Made by a program: the position numbers and the translations under genes | Part shown: positions 31,515 through 43,414 of the stretch, piece by piece | Layout: the number at the start of each line of letters is the position of its first letter | How positions within the stretch are numbered: the stretch's first letter is position 1 | Notes under the pieces: generated by a model | Databases searched by the model: none | What the model was told of the DNA's origin: nothing | Seen by the model: only the letters and a program-made list of their open reading frames with translations | Assembly (NCBI GenBank): GCA_030272585.1 | Contig: BSYQ01000016.1 | Location: 620,001-684,000 of the forward strand | From: Bryopsis sp. KO-2023 | Lineage: Eukaryota > Chlorophyta > Ulvophyceae > Bryopsidales > Bryopsidaceae | Reading direction: 5' to 3' | Length of the DNA: 64,000 nucleotides

Positions 31515-34500
31515 TTACTGTGCTTTCCGACTAGGACGTCGCCTCATTGCGGTCCCTTCACTCCTTTGCTGATAGTCACGTAGTATATCTCGAGCATTCT
31601 GCAAATGTTCTGCAGGTTCCCATGTGTCCTCAGATTGATCATATCCCTGCCATCGAACAAGGTACTGCTTCCTGCCTCTGACAGTTCTGTCTGCCAGAAT
31701 TCTGTCCACCTGATATTCCTCTTGACCATCCACAAGCTCAGGTTCAGGTTGCCACCTGGGTGCCTCCCTTGCTGGAAAGCTGCCCACCTGATCTTCAAAT
31801 GCAGGTTTGAGCTTGGACACATGAAACACATCATGTATCCTCCAATGACCTGGCAGTCTCAACCTGACTGCAACTTCAGAGAGCTTCTCAGTGACTTCAA
31901 ATGGTCCACAGTACTTTGCTGACAACTTTCTGCTCAACACTGCAGGTAAGGGTAAGTCTTTTGTGGCCAGAAAAACTTTTTCGCCTGGCTCAAAGCCCCC
32001 TCCCCGCCTGGTTTCGTCCGCCACCTGGCGTTGACGTGCCTGAGCAGCAGCAACATTGTGTCTGCATTTTTCCAGATCAGATTGCCAAGTAGTCCACCAA
32101 TCATCCACTGCTGGGCAGGCTGACACAGCCACAGCACTTGCAGGAGTCCTTGGGTTCTGCCCATTCATCAAATAGAAGGGGGAGAATCCAGTAGTAGCAT
32201 TGACACTGGAGTTGTAAGCAAACTCAGCAGCTGCCAAGTGCTGATCCCAATCTGTTCCTGCAGGTTCAACATAACTGCGCAGAATTTCCTGCACTGTTCT
32301 GTTAGCCCTTTCAGTCTGACCATCTGTCTCAGGATGATAACTGCTTGACATTGCCAATCTTGTTCCAGCCTTCTTCCAAAGAGACCTCCAAAAATTGCTA
32401 GTGAAACGAGTATCCCGATCAGAAACAATTTCTTGAGGTAACCCAAAGAAACGAACCACATTCTGGAAAAATAAATCTGCTACCCCTGCAGCAGTAACCG
32501 TCTGCTTAGTCGGAATAAGTCTGATCATTTTTGTGAACCTATCCACAACCACCAACAAATAATCTGACCCAGTTCGAGTTCTAGGTAAAGGTCCAACAAA
32601 ATCAAGTGAAACACTGGTCCATCTGCCATCAGGAATAGGCAGGGGCTGCAGCTTACCCAAAGGCCTCTGATTAGAAGCCTTATTCCTCTGACATGAAATG
32701 CAATTCCGGACATACTTGTGCACTGACTCGGAGATGTGAGGCCAGAAATAATGCAACTGCACCCTGACAAGGGTCTTCCTTCTGCCCAAATGTCCTGCCA
32801 ATGGGGACTCATGGCAGTCATGCAGTATTTTCTCCCTGAGCCCATCTGCTTCAGGAATCCACCATTTCCAAGCATTCCCAATTCTTCTCCAGAGCCTTCG
32901 GCCATCCCATTTTACATGTCCAGGTCTGTGTCTTGCAGTGATCAACTGTTGACACAGTGGATCTTTGGAATAAGCTGTCTGCACCTGTTGCAGGAATCCT
33001 TCTGCAACTTCCAGCCTAGCCTGAGCATTCATTTCAGACTTTGTTTCCTCCACTTGATGTGTGGCCCTGCTCAGAGCATCTGCCACCACATTGTCTCTGC
33101 CTGGTCTGTACTTGATCTCGAACTTGAAAGATTGCAGAGTCTCCATCCATCTTGCTTGCCTCTGCGACAGGTGAGGCTGAGTATGCAAAAACTTGAGGGG
33201 TGCATGATCGGTGTGCACCACAAACTCTTGTGCATCCAAATAATGTCTCCAGACCTTCAGAGCATGCACAACTGCTAGCAGCTCCTTTTCATGAGTAGCA
33301 TAGTTGAGTTCTGCAGGTTGCAGCTTCCTGCTTTCAAATGCAACTGGCTGCTGACCCTGTCCCTTGTCCTGAGTTAGGACTGCTCCTATTGCATAGTCCG
33401 AAGCATCGGTGGTGACTTCAAACTTCAGACTTGGGTCAGGCACCAATAGTACTGGTGCAGACATCAATGCCTCCTTGATATCCTGCATGGCTGCAGCTTC
33501 TGTCTCAGTCCATTTCCACTCTGCATCCTTTTTGAGTAATGCAGTCAAAGGCTTGGCTCTGGCAGAGAAGTCCTTTATGAACCTCCTGTAGTAGTTTGCC
33601 AATCCCAGAAAGGACCTGAGATCCTTCACTGATGTCAAGGGTGGCCAATCTCTGATAACCTGCACCTTGCTCTGCAACACCTGTACTCCTGCAGCACTTA
33701 ACTCATGCCCCAGAAACTCAACTTGATCTCTGCAGATCTCACACTTTGAAGCTGACGCATACAACTTCTGTTCCCTCAATCTCTGCATCACTTTCCGCAA
33801 ATGAACTTTGTGTTCTGCCCAATCTTTGCTAAAAATCAGGATGTCATCCAAGTAAACGATGCAAAAGACGTCCAGAAAATCATGCAGCACATGATTCATT
33901 GTGTTCATAAAAGTGGCAGGGGCATTTGTCAGCCCAAAAGGAAGAACAACATACTCATAAAGGCCATACCTGGTGCGGAAGGCCGTTTTCTCACAATCTG
34001 CAGGATCCAACCGCACCTGATGGTAGCCTGAGCAGAGGTCAATCTTGCTGAAGCAGCGTGCTCCTTGAATCTGATCCAGCAACTCCTCTATCCTTGGAAT
34101 AGGATACCTATTCTTCACCGTTAGTTTGTTAAGTGCCCGAAAATCCACACACATCCTAAGTTTCCCATTTTTCTTAGGAACAAACAAAACCGGCGAACCC
34201 CATGGAGACTTGCTAGGTCTGATAAATCCCTGCTTCAGCAGCTCTGCTAACTGCTTTTTCAGTTCTTCTCTTTCTGCAAAACTGGCCCTATAAAGCCCCT
34301 TTTTTACTGGTTCTGCACCTTCCACCAACTCAATCTTATGATTCACACCCCTGTCAGGAGGTAACTCCTGCGGCAGTTCCTCTTTAAACAAATCCTGAAA
34401 CTCCTTTCTGATCTGTTTTTCTAACTCAGCTGCCTCTTTTCCTTCCTCTGACAAGGTTTCTGCAGCACTGCCTTTTACTGCATCAGTACTTTCCACATTA

Positions 34501-35702
34501 TTAATCAAATGTTCTTCCTGAACTTCCCGAAGATTTACCAAATACATCGGCATACCCTTGCGGGCTGCCCGAGCAAACTCTTTGGCGGACATCATATCCA
34601 AATCTTCAGTACTGCAATCCTCTACTCTACCAGTCTGCATTCTGAGTTTGACTACTCCCTGAGGTGTCTGCAAAACCAATTTCTTCTTCTGCCAATCTAT
34701 CATAGGGTTGTGTTTACTCAGCCAAGACATACCTAACACCAGATCATACCTGCCTAGTGTCACTGCATACATCTTTTCCTCTGAAACAAACCTCCCCATC
34801 TTGACACTGGCCTGCAGTTCTTTTTCTACCTTCTCTGAAGTCTTGCCATCTGCTAACTGCACTTCAGTAACCACCTCCGAAGTCTTTGCCTGAATGTCAT
34901 TTTCTAGCAACCAATCTTTCGAAACAAAATTGTCGGTTGCACCACTATCTAACAAAATTCTTGCAAAACAACCTGCCACAGCCCCTGTGGTCTTCAACAA
35001 TCCTTGAGTCCCCCCTTGGACTCCTCTCAACTTCAAAACTGGGGGTTCACTTGAACAAACATTCTTAAGGGAATCTGCACTAAGTTTCCCCTGTTCAAGC
35101 TCCTCTCTCACTGAAAAATCTGATGTGTCTGCCCTCAGATCACCATCAGTACTTTTACACTCAGTAACATTGTGCAGCTCAGGTTCAGGCTGTACACCTC
35201 CCAAACCTGCACTGCCCGACATCACCTGCAGGCTGGGTGTGGCTTCACTTGGCTCATCACCTCCTGCCTCAGAGACCAGAGCGGTTGTGGCTTCACACAT
35301 CCCACAACCCTCCTTCGTTGTCCCTTTATCCTTCACCAGACATTCTGCAGATGTGGCTACACAAGGCCCTCCACCTGCAAAATTCAACACTGACACTGCA
35401 GGATCCCCTTCAGGTATGGCTACCCATGGCTCTGTACCTGCAAGGTTCTCCATCTTCTTCTTCTTCTTCTTCTCCTTGGCTGAGGCTACACGTGGCTCTC
35501 CAACCTTGGAGTTCTGCTTTAAAATTCCTGCTACCCCCCAATTGGCAGCCTCTCTGTGTGGTGGGCTGCACCGGCCTTCCCACACTCCACTTCTATCCTC
35601 CTCCGCCAGGATTTCCCGGCCAGCAGCCTCTCCAGACTCTGGCCTCCTTAGTTTTCCTGACAGTCTGCAGCAAAATGTCCTTTCTTGCCGCAGTTGTAAC
35701 AA
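31515..35702 (-). CDS. Element A Pol polyprotein
   Basis: 1395 codons. In order: a linker, an aspartic protease ([12 protein letters not shown]), reverse transcriptase ([13 protein letters not shown]), RNase H ([14 protein letters not shown]), integrase with its HHCC region (CISCQRNK) and catalytic core ([13 protein letters not shown]), and a C-terminal chromodomain ([17 protein letters not shown]). This is standard chromovirus pol. Its start overlaps gag, so expression probably relies on frameshifting or read-through as known for the family. Confidence 0.9.
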   Translation of the reverse strand: MLQLRQERTFCCRLSGKLRRPESGEAAGREILAEEDRSGVWEGRCSPPHREAANWGVAGILKQNSKVGEPRVASAKEKKKKKKMENLAGTEPWVAIPEGDPAVSVLNFAGGGPCVATSAECLVKDKGTTKEGCGMCEATTALVSEAGGDEPSEATPSLQVMSGSAGLGGVQPEPELHNVTECKSTDGDLRADTSDFSVREELEQGKLSADSLKNVCSSEPPVLKLRGVQGGTQGLLKTTGAVAGCFARILLDSGATDNFVSKDWLLENDIQAKTSEVVTEVQLADGKTSEKVEKELQASVKMGRFVSEEKMYAVTLGRYDLVLGMSWLSKHNPMIDWQKKKLVLQTPQGVVKLRMQTGRVEDCSTEDLDMMSAKEFARAARKGMPMYLVNLREVQEEHLINNVESTDAVKGSAAETLSEEGKEAAELEKQIRKEFQDLFKEELPQELPPDRGVNHKIELVEGAEPVKKGLYRASFAEREELKKQLAELLKQGFIRPSKSPWGSPVLFVPKKNGKLRMCVDFRALNKLTVKNRYPIPRIEELLDQIQGARCFSKIDLCSGYHQVRLDPADCEKTAFRTRYGLYEYVVLPFGLTNAPATFMNTMNHVLHDFLDVFCIVYLDDILIFSKDWAEHKVHLRKVMQRLREQKLYASASKCEICRDQVEFLGHELSAAGVQVLQSKVQVIRDWPPLTSVKDLRSFLGLANYYRRFIKDFSARAKPLTALLKKDAEWKWTETEAAAMQDIKEALMSAPVLLVPDPSLKFEVTTDASDYAIGAVLTQDKGQGQQPVAFESRKLQPAELNYATHEKELLAVVHALKVWRHYLDAQEFVVHTDHAPLKFLHTQPHLSQRQARWMETLQSFKFEIKYRPGRDNVVADALSRATHQVEETKSEMNAQARLEVAEGFLQQVQTAYSKDPLCQQLITARHRPGHVKWDGRRLWRRIGNAWKWWIPEADGLREKILHDCHESPLAGHLGRRKTLVRVQLHYFWPHISESVHKYVRNCISCQRNKASNQRPLGKLQPLPIPDGRWTSVSLDFVGPLPRTRTGSDYLLVVVDRFTKMIRLIPTKQTVTAAGVADLFFQNVVRFFGLPQEIVSDRDTRFTSNFWRSLWKKAGTRLAMSSSYHPETDGQTERANRTVQEILRSYVEPAGTDWDQHLAAAEFAYNSSVNATTGFSPFYLMNGQNPRTPASAVAVSACPAVDDWWTTWQSDLEKCRHNVAAAQARQRQVADETRRGGGFEPGEKVFLATKDLPLPAVLSRKLSAKYCGPFEVTEKLSEVAVRLRLPGHWRIHDVFHVSKLKPAFEDQVGSFPAREAPRWQPEPELVDGQEEYQVDRILADRTVRGRKQYLVRWQGYDQSEDTWEPAEHLQNARDILRDYQQRSEGTAMRRRPSRKAQ

Positions 35703-36829
35703 TCAACATTCGCTGCAGAGTGACCTGCATCCATTCTGCTCCTTCTGGCAGAGATACTCTCTCCAGATCTTCTGTTCTGCCTCTGTCTGCGAGGACTACC
35801 ACTGCGTCCTCTGCTTTCACTGCGACTGTCGCTTCGGTTTCTACCAACATCAAAACCCACGCGGTTACGCTGGAGGCCATCAACCTCCATGCGGTCCCCT
35901 AATTGTGGTGTATATTGGTGTGGTGTATACCTATCACGATCTGCGTCAGTTCTGCCACGACCAGCACTGCGACCTCGACTCTGCGATCTTCCTCTGCTGT
36001 AGGATCGGCCTCTGCTGTAAGATCGGCCTCTGCTCTTTGATCTGTCTCTGCGTGATCCTTCACGCCTGCCTCTGGGACTGTGGCCTCTGCGTCCTTCTCT
36101 GCGGTACGCCTCAAGTGGACCTTCCCAAGTGGCGGCGAGTGCTATCGCACGCTCCAGATCTGCAGGATCTTCCATTTCAACTTTAGTTCGCAGACGATCA
36201 TTCAGGCCCTCTACAAAACGAAACAGCTGCTCTCCAGCGTTGCTGTCATTGATCTGCAGCATAAGTCTTCTGAACTGATGCACATACTCAGCAACAGTAG
36301 ATCGTCCCTGCCTCAGACGAGACCATTCCCGCCTGAAGTCTTTGTTCTCATTCGTTTTACCAAACTGCTGTCTGAGTGCTGTCACCAAAGCTGGAACGTC
36401 CTGTGGCAGATTCAGCTGTCCTGCCATCGCAGCTTCATACCGACCTCTCCACCAAGTGCCTGCTGCATCTCTCAAGCATCCTGCAGCCACTAGTACCTGC
36501 TGTTCCCTGTCCCTGGTTGCAGTAACATCAAAGTATGTCTGCAACTGGACTTGCCACTCATTGAGGGGAACATCATGTGGATCACCATACCACATGTCAG
36601 GGCCTTTCGCCCTAGCTCTGCCCAGAGCTGCGGGAGGTTGCTGCTGTGCCATCCTGTTGTGCACTGCGTTCCGAGCTGCGTCGTCCATCTGCACGTTCAC
36701 GTTGGCTGCTACGTGTCTCAGGTGCTGGACCTCTTCCTGCATGTCCAAAATCATCTGCCTCAATCCCTGCACGTCGAAGGGATCTGGGGCCGGCATTCCT
36801 ATCTGCGGTTGCTCGTCCTGTCCGGCCAT
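35648..36829 (-). CDS. Element A Gag
   Basis: 393 codons. A retrotransposon-gag region ([26 protein letters not shown]-like [11 protein letters not shown]) is followed by an Arg/Ser/Gly-rich segment of [10 protein letters not shown]-type repeats and a CCHC zinc knuckle, [14 protein letters not shown], at the C-terminus. This is the structural protein that packages element RNA. It overlaps the pol frame by 55 bases. Confidence 0.9.
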   Translation of the reverse strand: MAGQDEQPQIGMPAPDPFDVQGLRQMILDMQEEVQHLRHVAANVNVQMDDAARNAVHNRMAQQQPPAALGRARAKGPDMWYGDPHDVPLNEWQVQLQTYFDVTATRDREQQVLVAAGCLRDAAGTWWRGRYEAAMAGQLNLPQDVPALVTALRQQFGKTNENKDFRREWSRLRQGRSTVAEYVHQFRRLMLQINDSNAGEQLFRFVEGLNDRLRTKVEMEDPADLERAIALAATWEGPLEAYRREGRRGHSPRGRREGSRRDRSKSRGRSYSRGRSYSRGRSQSRGRSAGRGRTDADRDRYTPHQYTPQLGDRMEVDGLQRNRVGFDVGRNRSDSRSESRGRSGSPRRQRQNRRSGESISARRSRMDAGHSAANVDCYNCGKKGHFAADCQEN

Positions 36830-37208
36830 CTCTGCGCTGCTCTCTGCGTTCTCTTTCCTGCTGTCCTCTCAAGCGATTCCTGTATATATTGCAGTTGGGA
36901 TCAGTACACTCTGTGTATCTGAAGTACCCTGGACCCTGTTCTGCTCTGCGGTGACCGTGAGGGGGTGCTCTCAGAGCGCCTGGTTCCAACACTGCCAAAG
37001 GGTGTCTGACAGGTCCAAGTATATGTACAGGCTGAGCAAAACGAAGAGGAGAAGGTAAACGAACCACTGTATCAGGAAAACGCAGTGTGTGTGGCAGCAC
37101 CCCTTCTGGGTGGTTCTCTGCTGAGTCCTCTGAATGAATACTCGTCTCAGAGTCAGAAACCACTTCAATAACTCTGTCACTACCACCAAAAGGTCTGCCG
37201 AAACTCAT
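36612..37208 (-). CDS. Element A upstream ORF overlapping gag
   Basis: A 198-codon frame begins shortly after the 5' LTR and overlaps the start of gag in another frame. Its first ~140 residues are protein-like (VIEVVSDSETSIHSEDSAEN, FRYTECTDPNCNIYRNRL), with an acidic Ser-rich N-terminus; the overlapping remainder is Arg-rich. I recognise no domain. It may be a separate leader product or just an open 5' leader. Whether it is translated cannot be judged from sequence. Confidence 0.4.
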   Translation of the reverse strand: MSFGRPFGGSDRVIEVVSDSETSIHSEDSAENHPEGVLPHTLRFPDTVVRLPSPLRFAQPVHILGPVRHPLAVLEPGALRAPPHGHRRAEQGPGYFRYTECTDPNCNIYRNRLRGQQERERREQRRDGRTGRATADRNAGPRSLRRAGIEADDFGHAGRGPAPETRSSQRERADGRRSSERSAQQDGTAATSRSSGQS

Positions 37209-37423
37209 ACAACCAAAACTCGACCAAGCAACAGCTGCGCCTGTAACTTTTCAAGTCTGCTTCCCTGAACAGCGCAAAAACTGCGTCTGTGTGCTGCGCC
37301 TGTGCGCTGCTTCTGTGTGCTGCTCACAGCACTCTCCAGTTCTATCTCTCCCAAGGCTGTGGGGCCTTCCAAGGTCCTCCAACGACCCTGCACAGTCTTG
37401 CTGCGCCCCTGCTCCGAAACCAA

Positions 37424-37896
37424 TGTAGTGAATCCGCCTGCAGACCGCTATTGTGGGCTGCTGGCTGTGAACTGCAAGCCTAGAACGGCTTGGAGGGAAA
37501 GAATAGACGACTTGGAAGCGAGACAAAGGGAGTTCAATCCCAAAGTAAGGTTACAAGAACGTTCAAACCCCAAGAACTTATAGAATACCCTAGCAGCCTT
37601 GATCCTAACTGATCATAGGCTGTAACATCAGTCTGCATCAATGCTGCAAGGCATCAAACCTTGCAGTCCTTTCAATCAGAGCCCAGCTCAGCCCCACGGC
37701 CATTCCTGTGGTGCTGAGCGACCTTCTAGAACATTCCAGCTGCCAGCTCAGTAGTCCACGTACTACTTCACTGCCAGCACACCCTGACTGACTGTACGCT
37801 GCCTCAGGGCAGCCAGCCTCCTACTTAAAGTACTGCAGGACTGTCAGCAAGCCTGCTGACGTACTGCAGGGCTGTCAGAAACCCTGATTCGCTACA
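37424..37896 (-). repeat. 5' LTR of element A
   Basis: 473 bp, matching 29488-29960. The promoter-bearing LTR relative to the minus-strand frames. The primer-binding site follows one base inside its inner edge and the GGAAG target duplication follows the outer edge at 37897-37901. Confidence 0.95.
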
Positions 37897-38077
37897 GGAA
37901 GCAAGTCGACTCCCATTATGCGAGAAACCCAAAGTCAAGGTAGCTAACCTTCAACTAAGGCAGGTTCATTAGTTGAAAGTATTCCATACAAACAACTTGA
38001 TTTTTCTGATCACGAACCCCTCTCCATATCAGTACTCCCCTTCCTGATCACGAAGAAAACACTCAACCCTACACAAG

Positions 38078-41000
38078 TCACGAATGAAGTCGCCTACTTC
38101 GACGCACTTGTTTCAGGGGAACCAACGTTGGTTTCTTATATTCCTCAATCATATCCCGAGCATTCTCCAGATTTGCTTCGGGCTCCCATGAGTTATGCTC
38201 ATGCGAGTATCCCAACCACTTCACCAAGTATTGCAGGATTACTCGTCGACCTGTCTTTACCTCTCGGTAGTCGAGGAGTTTCTCAACCTCATATTCAAGC
38301 TCACCCTCAATCTCAACTGGAGGTGGCGGAGGTTGTGTCCTACCATGCTTCCAATACCTCTTCAGAAGTGAAGCATGAAAGACCGGGTGGATCGGAAGTG
38401 AATCAGGCAGTTCCAGCCGGAATGCAACCTGTTCGGCCATCGACCTTCGCTTTTGGACACCTTCCAAAACGCGGAAAGGACCCAACCATCGTGGCAACAA
38501 CTTCCTCCTGCCGGGATGTTTCAGTTTAATATGTCTAGCATCCAGCAAGACCATATCTCCCACTTGAACATCTACCGGACGTCTGCGCGCATCAGCATAA
38601 GATTTCATCCTTTGCTGAGCCGCTTCCAAACACCGCTTTGCCCTGACAATCGCCTCGCGAATGGCCTCAGTCATCTTCTTCACCGCCGGTACCCCCACTT
38701 GGGTCTTACCCGTCCCACCTTGATCACCTGATCCTCTGGTAGGGAGTTGCACCGTCAACGGCGTCCACGGATCTCTACCGTAGTTCAAGAAGAACGGCGT
38801 CTCATCAGTGGCCATTGACTTGGAATTATTCATTGCAAATTCCACCACTGGTAACAAATCACTCCAATCATTCTGGCGCGGGCCAACGAAATGTCTCAGG
38901 GTATCCTCGAGGACCCTATTCATCGCTTCGGTCTGACCATCAGTCTGTGGATGGAAAGCCGTCGATAACGCCTGATTGACTCCCAAGGTACGACATAGTT
39001 CTTTAAAGAACTTCGACGTCCACCTTGTATCCCTGTCACTGATGAGAGTCTTAGGAAGTCCGTGCGAACGGAAGACCTCACCAACAAACAGCCTCGCCGA
39101 TTCAACCGCATCACAAGTCGTATGTGTAGCAACACATCGAACCATCTTTGTGAGTCTGTCTACAAAGACAATGATGGCATCGAATCCACTCGAACCCGAC
39201 TTAGGCAAATCAGTAATCAAATCCATGGATACTGATTCCCATCTACCATCCGGTATACGTAAGGGTTGTAGAGGACCTGGCACCTTGCCGCGTCGGTGCT
39301 TATTCCTCTGACACGAATCACATCCTTTCACAAAGTTTGCGATATCACCCTCAACGCCAGGCCACCAAAAGTGTTTCAGAACTGCCCTTTGAGTCTTGCG
39401 GATCCCAAAGTGTCCGGCATACACACTTTCATGACTTCCAATCAGGATCTCTTGCCTTAAGCCATCCCAATCAGGTACCACTATACGTGCCCCATTCCAA
39501 CACAAGCTTGAGTCATAGTGACAACCATGAGCGGCGACCTCACTGGTTTCAAACCACTCATCTTGTGCCAACCCCTCAAGAATTCTATCACTGAGCACCG
39601 ACGTACCGGTCCGGGGCGAGGACGGATCCCCTTTCCAAGTTGGTCGTTTCTGGCCACCTCCCAGCTCCGAGAGTATTCCGATCTGCTGAGAATACGACGG
39701 ATATCGTGACAAGGGATCTGCCACGTTCGTCCGACCCGGCCTGTATTCCCACTCGAACCGAAACCCCTGAAGGACTTCGAGCCAACGTGCCGATCTCCGT
39801 GAAAGAGTTTCTTGGGAATGGAAATATGTGTTAGGCTGATGATCACACACCACCTTGAACATACGCACATCCAAGTAGCAACGCCACAACTTCAGAGCAT
39901 GTACCACGGCGAACATTTCTTTGTCCCCGGTGCTCCAATTAAGTTGTGCTCCAGATAACTTCCGACTTTCGAAAGCTATTGGATGTCCCTCTTGCAACAA
40001 GATTGCCCCGATTGCATAATCCGAAGCATCAGCAATCACTTCGAAATCCTTATCGAAGTTAGGCATTGCCAAACAAGGCGCATTCGTTAAGCTTTCCTTA
40101 ACTCCTTTAAATGCCTTTTGACAATCCTCAGTCCAACTCCACTCCTTGCCCTTCCTAAGCAAGTTAGTGAGTGGGGCAACAAGTTTGCTGTACCCTTGCA
40201 CAAACCTCCGAAAGTAATTCGACAGCCCAAGGAAAGAACGTAACTCACTTACATCCTTCGGGACAGGCCATTCGAACACCTTTGCAGTCTTACGAGTATC
40301 CACCGTAATACCGTCTCGGTTCACCACAAAACCAAGATAATGGAGCTCATTCTTGAAGAAATCACACTTTGACTTCTTAAGAAAGACCTTGTGCTCACGC
40401 AACCGTTCCATCACGGCTCGTAAATGTTGCACATGCTCCTCGGGGGTTTTGCTGAATACGAGTATATCATCCAAGTATATCAGGACCGACTTCCCAATCA
40501 TACCAATGAACACCCGATTCATCCAAGTCTGGAATATCGCTGGTGCGTTGCACAAACCCATCGGCAACACCCGATATTCATACAGACCGAACGGGGTCTT
40601 AAAAGCAGTCTTCGGTTGGTCTGGTTCCTTCACTCGAAGTTGCCAATACCCTGCTTTCAAGTCCAAGGCCGAAAAGAACTTCGCACCTTGCAACTGATCA
40701 AGGAGATCATCTATCCTTGGTAGAGGATATTGATTCCTGATCGTGAGTTTGTTCAACCCTCTATAGTCAACGCACATGCGCCGGGAACCATCAGGTTTGG
40801 GCACAAACAAGATAGGTGCTCCCCATGGACTACAACTTGGTTTCACCAAACCCTTTCTCAACATATCAGCGATTTGCTCCTCGATCTCTTTTCTTTCCTC
40901 TGGCGTATACCGAAACATAGGTCTATGAACCGGTTTCGCTCCAGGAATAAGATCAATCGCTGCATCCTCTTCACGAGCGGGTGGACATTCAGCCAACTCA

Positions 41001-43414
41001 TCCGCAAATCTGTCCTCATATTCATTCAACAAGTTTTCCAGCTCACTTGAATGAGACACAGATGGAAGGGATTCAGTTTCGGGTACCCCAGGTTCCTCCC
41101 CCTCAACAGGGTGCGGGACCTCCCGAACCAACACAAGAAAAGGTGAAAGCGAAGATTTCTTCAACCGCCTTTTCACTTGTGAGACACTCAACAAGGGATT
41201 GATCCGTGCATTCGACGGAGTAGGGGCACGCAACGCCAAATCAGGTCGTAACGTGAGTCGGTTTCCCCGTGTGGATAGAACCGATGCACTGCCCACAGTG
41301 AAATCCATCAGAACTCGGTGATTGCGTAACCACACATCCCCAAGGTACAAATCAAAATGCTTGGCAGTGATCACTTGACACTCGATTTTCATCCGCAAGC
41401 CTTGCATCCGCAAGTTAATCGAGGTGACCCCAACAACATGTAAGGGACTGCCATCAGCCATCTCAACTTGTTGACCTTGTGTACACCTGTAACTCAGCCC
41501 TATGCTTTCGCAGTAGTGCTTTGAGATATAGGCCAAGCCAGCGGCGCCAGAGTCTAACAAGACTTGACCAGGAGAACCAGAGATTAATGCTTTAAAGGAC
41601 ATTGACATCTGATGATTATGATCCTCTTCCGATACCCCTCCAGGTAACGAAGCTACTGGTGGATCATAATAGATATCAACGGGCCAAAGCAAACCTGGTG
41701 CTGTTCCGCTACCATGAGCAAACAATTTTGCTCCTTTTCGGTACTGTGCAATCAATCGCATTTTCCCGATTTCTTTGATCTTCACCGCCATGTTGTGAGG
41801 AATCAACACGCAGCAACTGGTGGTAGAAGGTGATTCTTTCTTGCCATTCAAATAATGTTGCATATACTCATGCACATTCTTTCGTCCAGGATCCATCCAC
41901 ACATGATGTCCTGTTACTGACGATGCAAGAAATTTTTCTCCCGTACGAAACTCTTTACACAACGCAAATTTCACATCGTTTGTAGACGAGTCCAAAGTAA
42001 ACTCTCTACTTGCTTCTTGCAAACGATGAAATTCCGTATCCAAGAGTCGCATCCCAGAGACGCAATCTTTCTCTGGCACCTTCTCCTTCTCACTCTCGAG
42101 TACAGGATTATGGACGTCCCCAATGGGATCGACGACCATCTCATCCTCTTCTTGAGTTCCACTCTCATTTCTATCAACAGACATAACCTGGTCAGGATCC
42201 GTCTTTGATGAAATGTTTTGTTCGGGTTCCAACATATCTGCATCCACTGGATCAGATTTTTCTGTGGCATGTTCCACAACTGTTGGAAAAACTTCTTTCC
42301 CGAAGCAAGCAAACACACCTTTGCTTACCGTTCCAAAATCACACACGTGACCCGGTTGGTATGGTGCACCGCACTTGAAACACAAACTGGCAGCTCTACG
42401 CCTCTCGAGTTCCTTGGGACTCAAGCCAAAAGAGCGTTTCTCATTTCCCCGACGCATCCGCGTTGGTTGAGAATCACCACCACGACCTGGTGTGAAAGCC
42501 GGAGTCGATCGAAACTTCTTTCGACTATTCGACCCTCTGCTCTTTTCGTTTGTTTCATTGCGCTTTTTGCTCTTTTTGTCCTCTTCGTCACTCTTCTGTG
42601 ACAACACTGGCGTTCGCTCATCGTGCGAAACCCCTTTTGCCAACACATGAGATCGGAAACCCTCATACGAGGTCCATTCCTTTCCCGAAGTATCCGTTGC
42701 AACCGCTTCTTTCAACACACTGTGCAAGTTGCGGTGTAAGAACCAAATCTTGGTGATATCATCCACCTTGGTCTTACGCAGGGTAAAGTATGTGTCCATC
42801 TGACGAACATACTCTCCAGTGTCACATTTCCGATTGATATGGTCCCTGAATGTGGCCAGTTTTTGAGTTATGGCATACTCTGTTGCCAACTCACCAAAAC
42901 TACCATCATCCATGGCGGTACACATATCCTCCCACGATAGGGCACCTTGGGACACACTGTCCTCACCCACACGTGCAATGAGGTGTTTGATCCCCTTGGG
43001 ACCCAAATAGGTTGGACCTATTTTACCCCACTCGGAACGAGGCACACCCTCAGCATTCCAGAAAATTTCTAAGGTCACCTTGTGCTCAGCCCATGGACAT
43101 TGTCCATCGAACTTGTCCGGTTTTCCAACCGCGGACCTTTTAGCACCTCTGCGGCTTTCGACCTCTTTCTGAAAATTTTCTTGCTGGGTTCTCAACAAAA
43201 CCAACTCCCTTTGCAACTCTGCAACTGTGGGAGCTACCATTTCTGGCTCCTCGGTCTGACCTCCGACCAAGTCTTGAACCTCAAGGCCAGTAGACCCCTC
43301 TGGTTGAGCCATTTTCCTCACACCTTCTATTGACCAAATAAAAGGGAAACACACCCACTGAAGCTCTCCAAGCACTTCAGTACAACTGTACTCTTTCCAC
43401 CATCCAAGACACAA
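38078..43414 (-). CDS. Element B gag-pol polyprotein
   Basis: One open frame of 1778 codons; the likely start is the MAQPEG methionine about 34 codons in. In order it shows a gag-like region with a Cys-rich knuckle (CFKCGAPYQPGHVC), an aspartic protease (LLDSGAAG), reverse transcriptase (YLDDILVF), RNase H, a zinc-binding integrase (HFWWPGVEG, CDSCQRNK) and a C-terminal chromodomain (YLVKWLGYSHEHNSWEP). The order RT-RNase H-integrase is that of Ty3/Gypsy, and the chromodomain places it among chromoviruses, which use it to target chromatin. The frame looks open throughout. Confidence 0.9.
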   Translation of the reverse strand: MCLGWWKEYSCTEVLGELQWVCFPFIWSIEGVRKMAQPEGSTGLEVQDLVGGQTEEPEMVAPTVAELQRELVLLRTQQENFQKEVESRRGAKRSAVGKPDKFDGQCPWAEHKVTLEIFWNAEGVPRSEWGKIGPTYLGPKGIKHLIARVGEDSVSQGALSWEDMCTAMDDGSFGELATEYAITQKLATFRDHINRKCDTGEYVRQMDTYFTLRKTKVDDITKIWFLHRNLHSVLKEAVATDTSGKEWTSYEGFRSHVLAKGVSHDERTPVLSQKSDEEDKKSKKRNETNEKSRGSNSRKKFRSTPAFTPGRGGDSQPTRMRRGNEKRSFGLSPKELERRRAASLCFKCGAPYQPGHVCDFGTVSKGVFACFGKEVFPTVVEHATEKSDPVDADMLEPEQNISSKTDPDQVMSVDRNESGTQEEDEMVVDPIGDVHNPVLESEKEKVPEKDCVSGMRLLDTEFHRLQEASREFTLDSSTNDVKFALCKEFRTGEKFLASSVTGHHVWMDPGRKNVHEYMQHYLNGKKESPSTTSCCVLIPHNMAVKIKEIGKMRLIAQYRKGAKLFAHGSGTAPGLLWPVDIYYDPPVASLPGGVSEEDHNHQMSMSFKALISGSPGQVLLDSGAAGLAYISKHYCESIGLSYRCTQGQQVEMADGSPLHVVGVTSINLRMQGLRMKIECQVITAKHFDLYLGDVWLRNHRVLMDFTVGSASVLSTRGNRLTLRPDLALRAPTPSNARINPLLSVSQVKRRLKKSSLSPFLVLVREVPHPVEGEEPGVPETESLPSVSHSSELENLLNEYEDRFADELAECPPAREEDAAIDLIPGAKPVHRPMFRYTPEERKEIEEQIADMLRKGLVKPSCSPWGAPILFVPKPDGSRRMCVDYRGLNKLTIRNQYPLPRIDDLLDQLQGAKFFSALDLKAGYWQLRVKEPDQPKTAFKTPFGLYEYRVLPMGLCNAPAIFQTWMNRVFIGMIGKSVLIYLDDILVFSKTPEEHVQHLRAVMERLREHKVFLKKSKCDFFKNELHYLGFVVNRDGITVDTRKTAKVFEWPVPKDVSELRSFLGLSNYFRRFVQGYSKLVAPLTNLLRKGKEWSWTEDCQKAFKGVKESLTNAPCLAMPNFDKDFEVIADASDYAIGAILLQEGHPIAFESRKLSGAQLNWSTGDKEMFAVVHALKLWRCYLDVRMFKVVCDHQPNTYFHSQETLSRRSARWLEVLQGFRFEWEYRPGRTNVADPLSRYPSYSQQIGILSELGGGQKRPTWKGDPSSPRTGTSVLSDRILEGLAQDEWFETSEVAAHGCHYDSSLCWNGARIVVPDWDGLRQEILIGSHESVYAGHFGIRKTQRAVLKHFWWPGVEGDIANFVKGCDSCQRNKHRRGKVPGPLQPLRIPDGRWESVSMDLITDLPKSGSSGFDAIIVFVDRLTKMVRCVATHTTCDAVESARLFVGEVFRSHGLPKTLISDRDTRWTSKFFKELCRTLGVNQALSTAFHPQTDGQTEAMNRVLEDTLRHFVGPRQNDWSDLLPVVEFAMNNSKSMATDETPFFLNYGRDPWTPLTVQLPTRGSGDQGGTGKTQVGVPAVKKMTEAIREAIVRAKRCLEAAQQRMKSYADARRRPVDVQVGDMVLLDARHIKLKHPGRRKLLPRWLGPFRVLEGVQKRRSMAEQVAFRLELPDSLPIHPVFHASLLKRYWKHGRTQPPPPPVEIEGELEYEVEKLLDYREVKTGRRVILQYLVKWLGYSHEHNSWEPEANLENARDMIEEYKKPTLVPLKQVRRSRRLHS

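Larger units (their letters stand above)
29488..37896 (-). mobile_element. Ty3/Gypsy LTR retrotransposon A (chromovirus), nested in element B
   Basis: 8409 bp with 473-bp LTRs at 29488-29960 and 37424-37896, apparently identical, flanked by a 5-bp target duplication GGAAG (29483-29487 and 37897-37901). It is on the minus strand, the same orientation as element B. The primer-binding site (TGGTTTCGGAGCA) is the same as in B, and a purine tract (GATGGGGAGGAA) precedes the 3' LTR. Gag (35648-36829) and pol (31515-35702) are separate overlapping frames, and two further frames flank them. The element looks whole. Identical LTRs and a perfect duplication point to a very recent insertion, later than that of B. 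Confidence 0.95.

Noticed and set aside
35125-37058. Long plus-strand frames opposite element A gag/pol
   Set aside because: Antisense shadows of the Arg/Ser/Gly-rich gag sequence.
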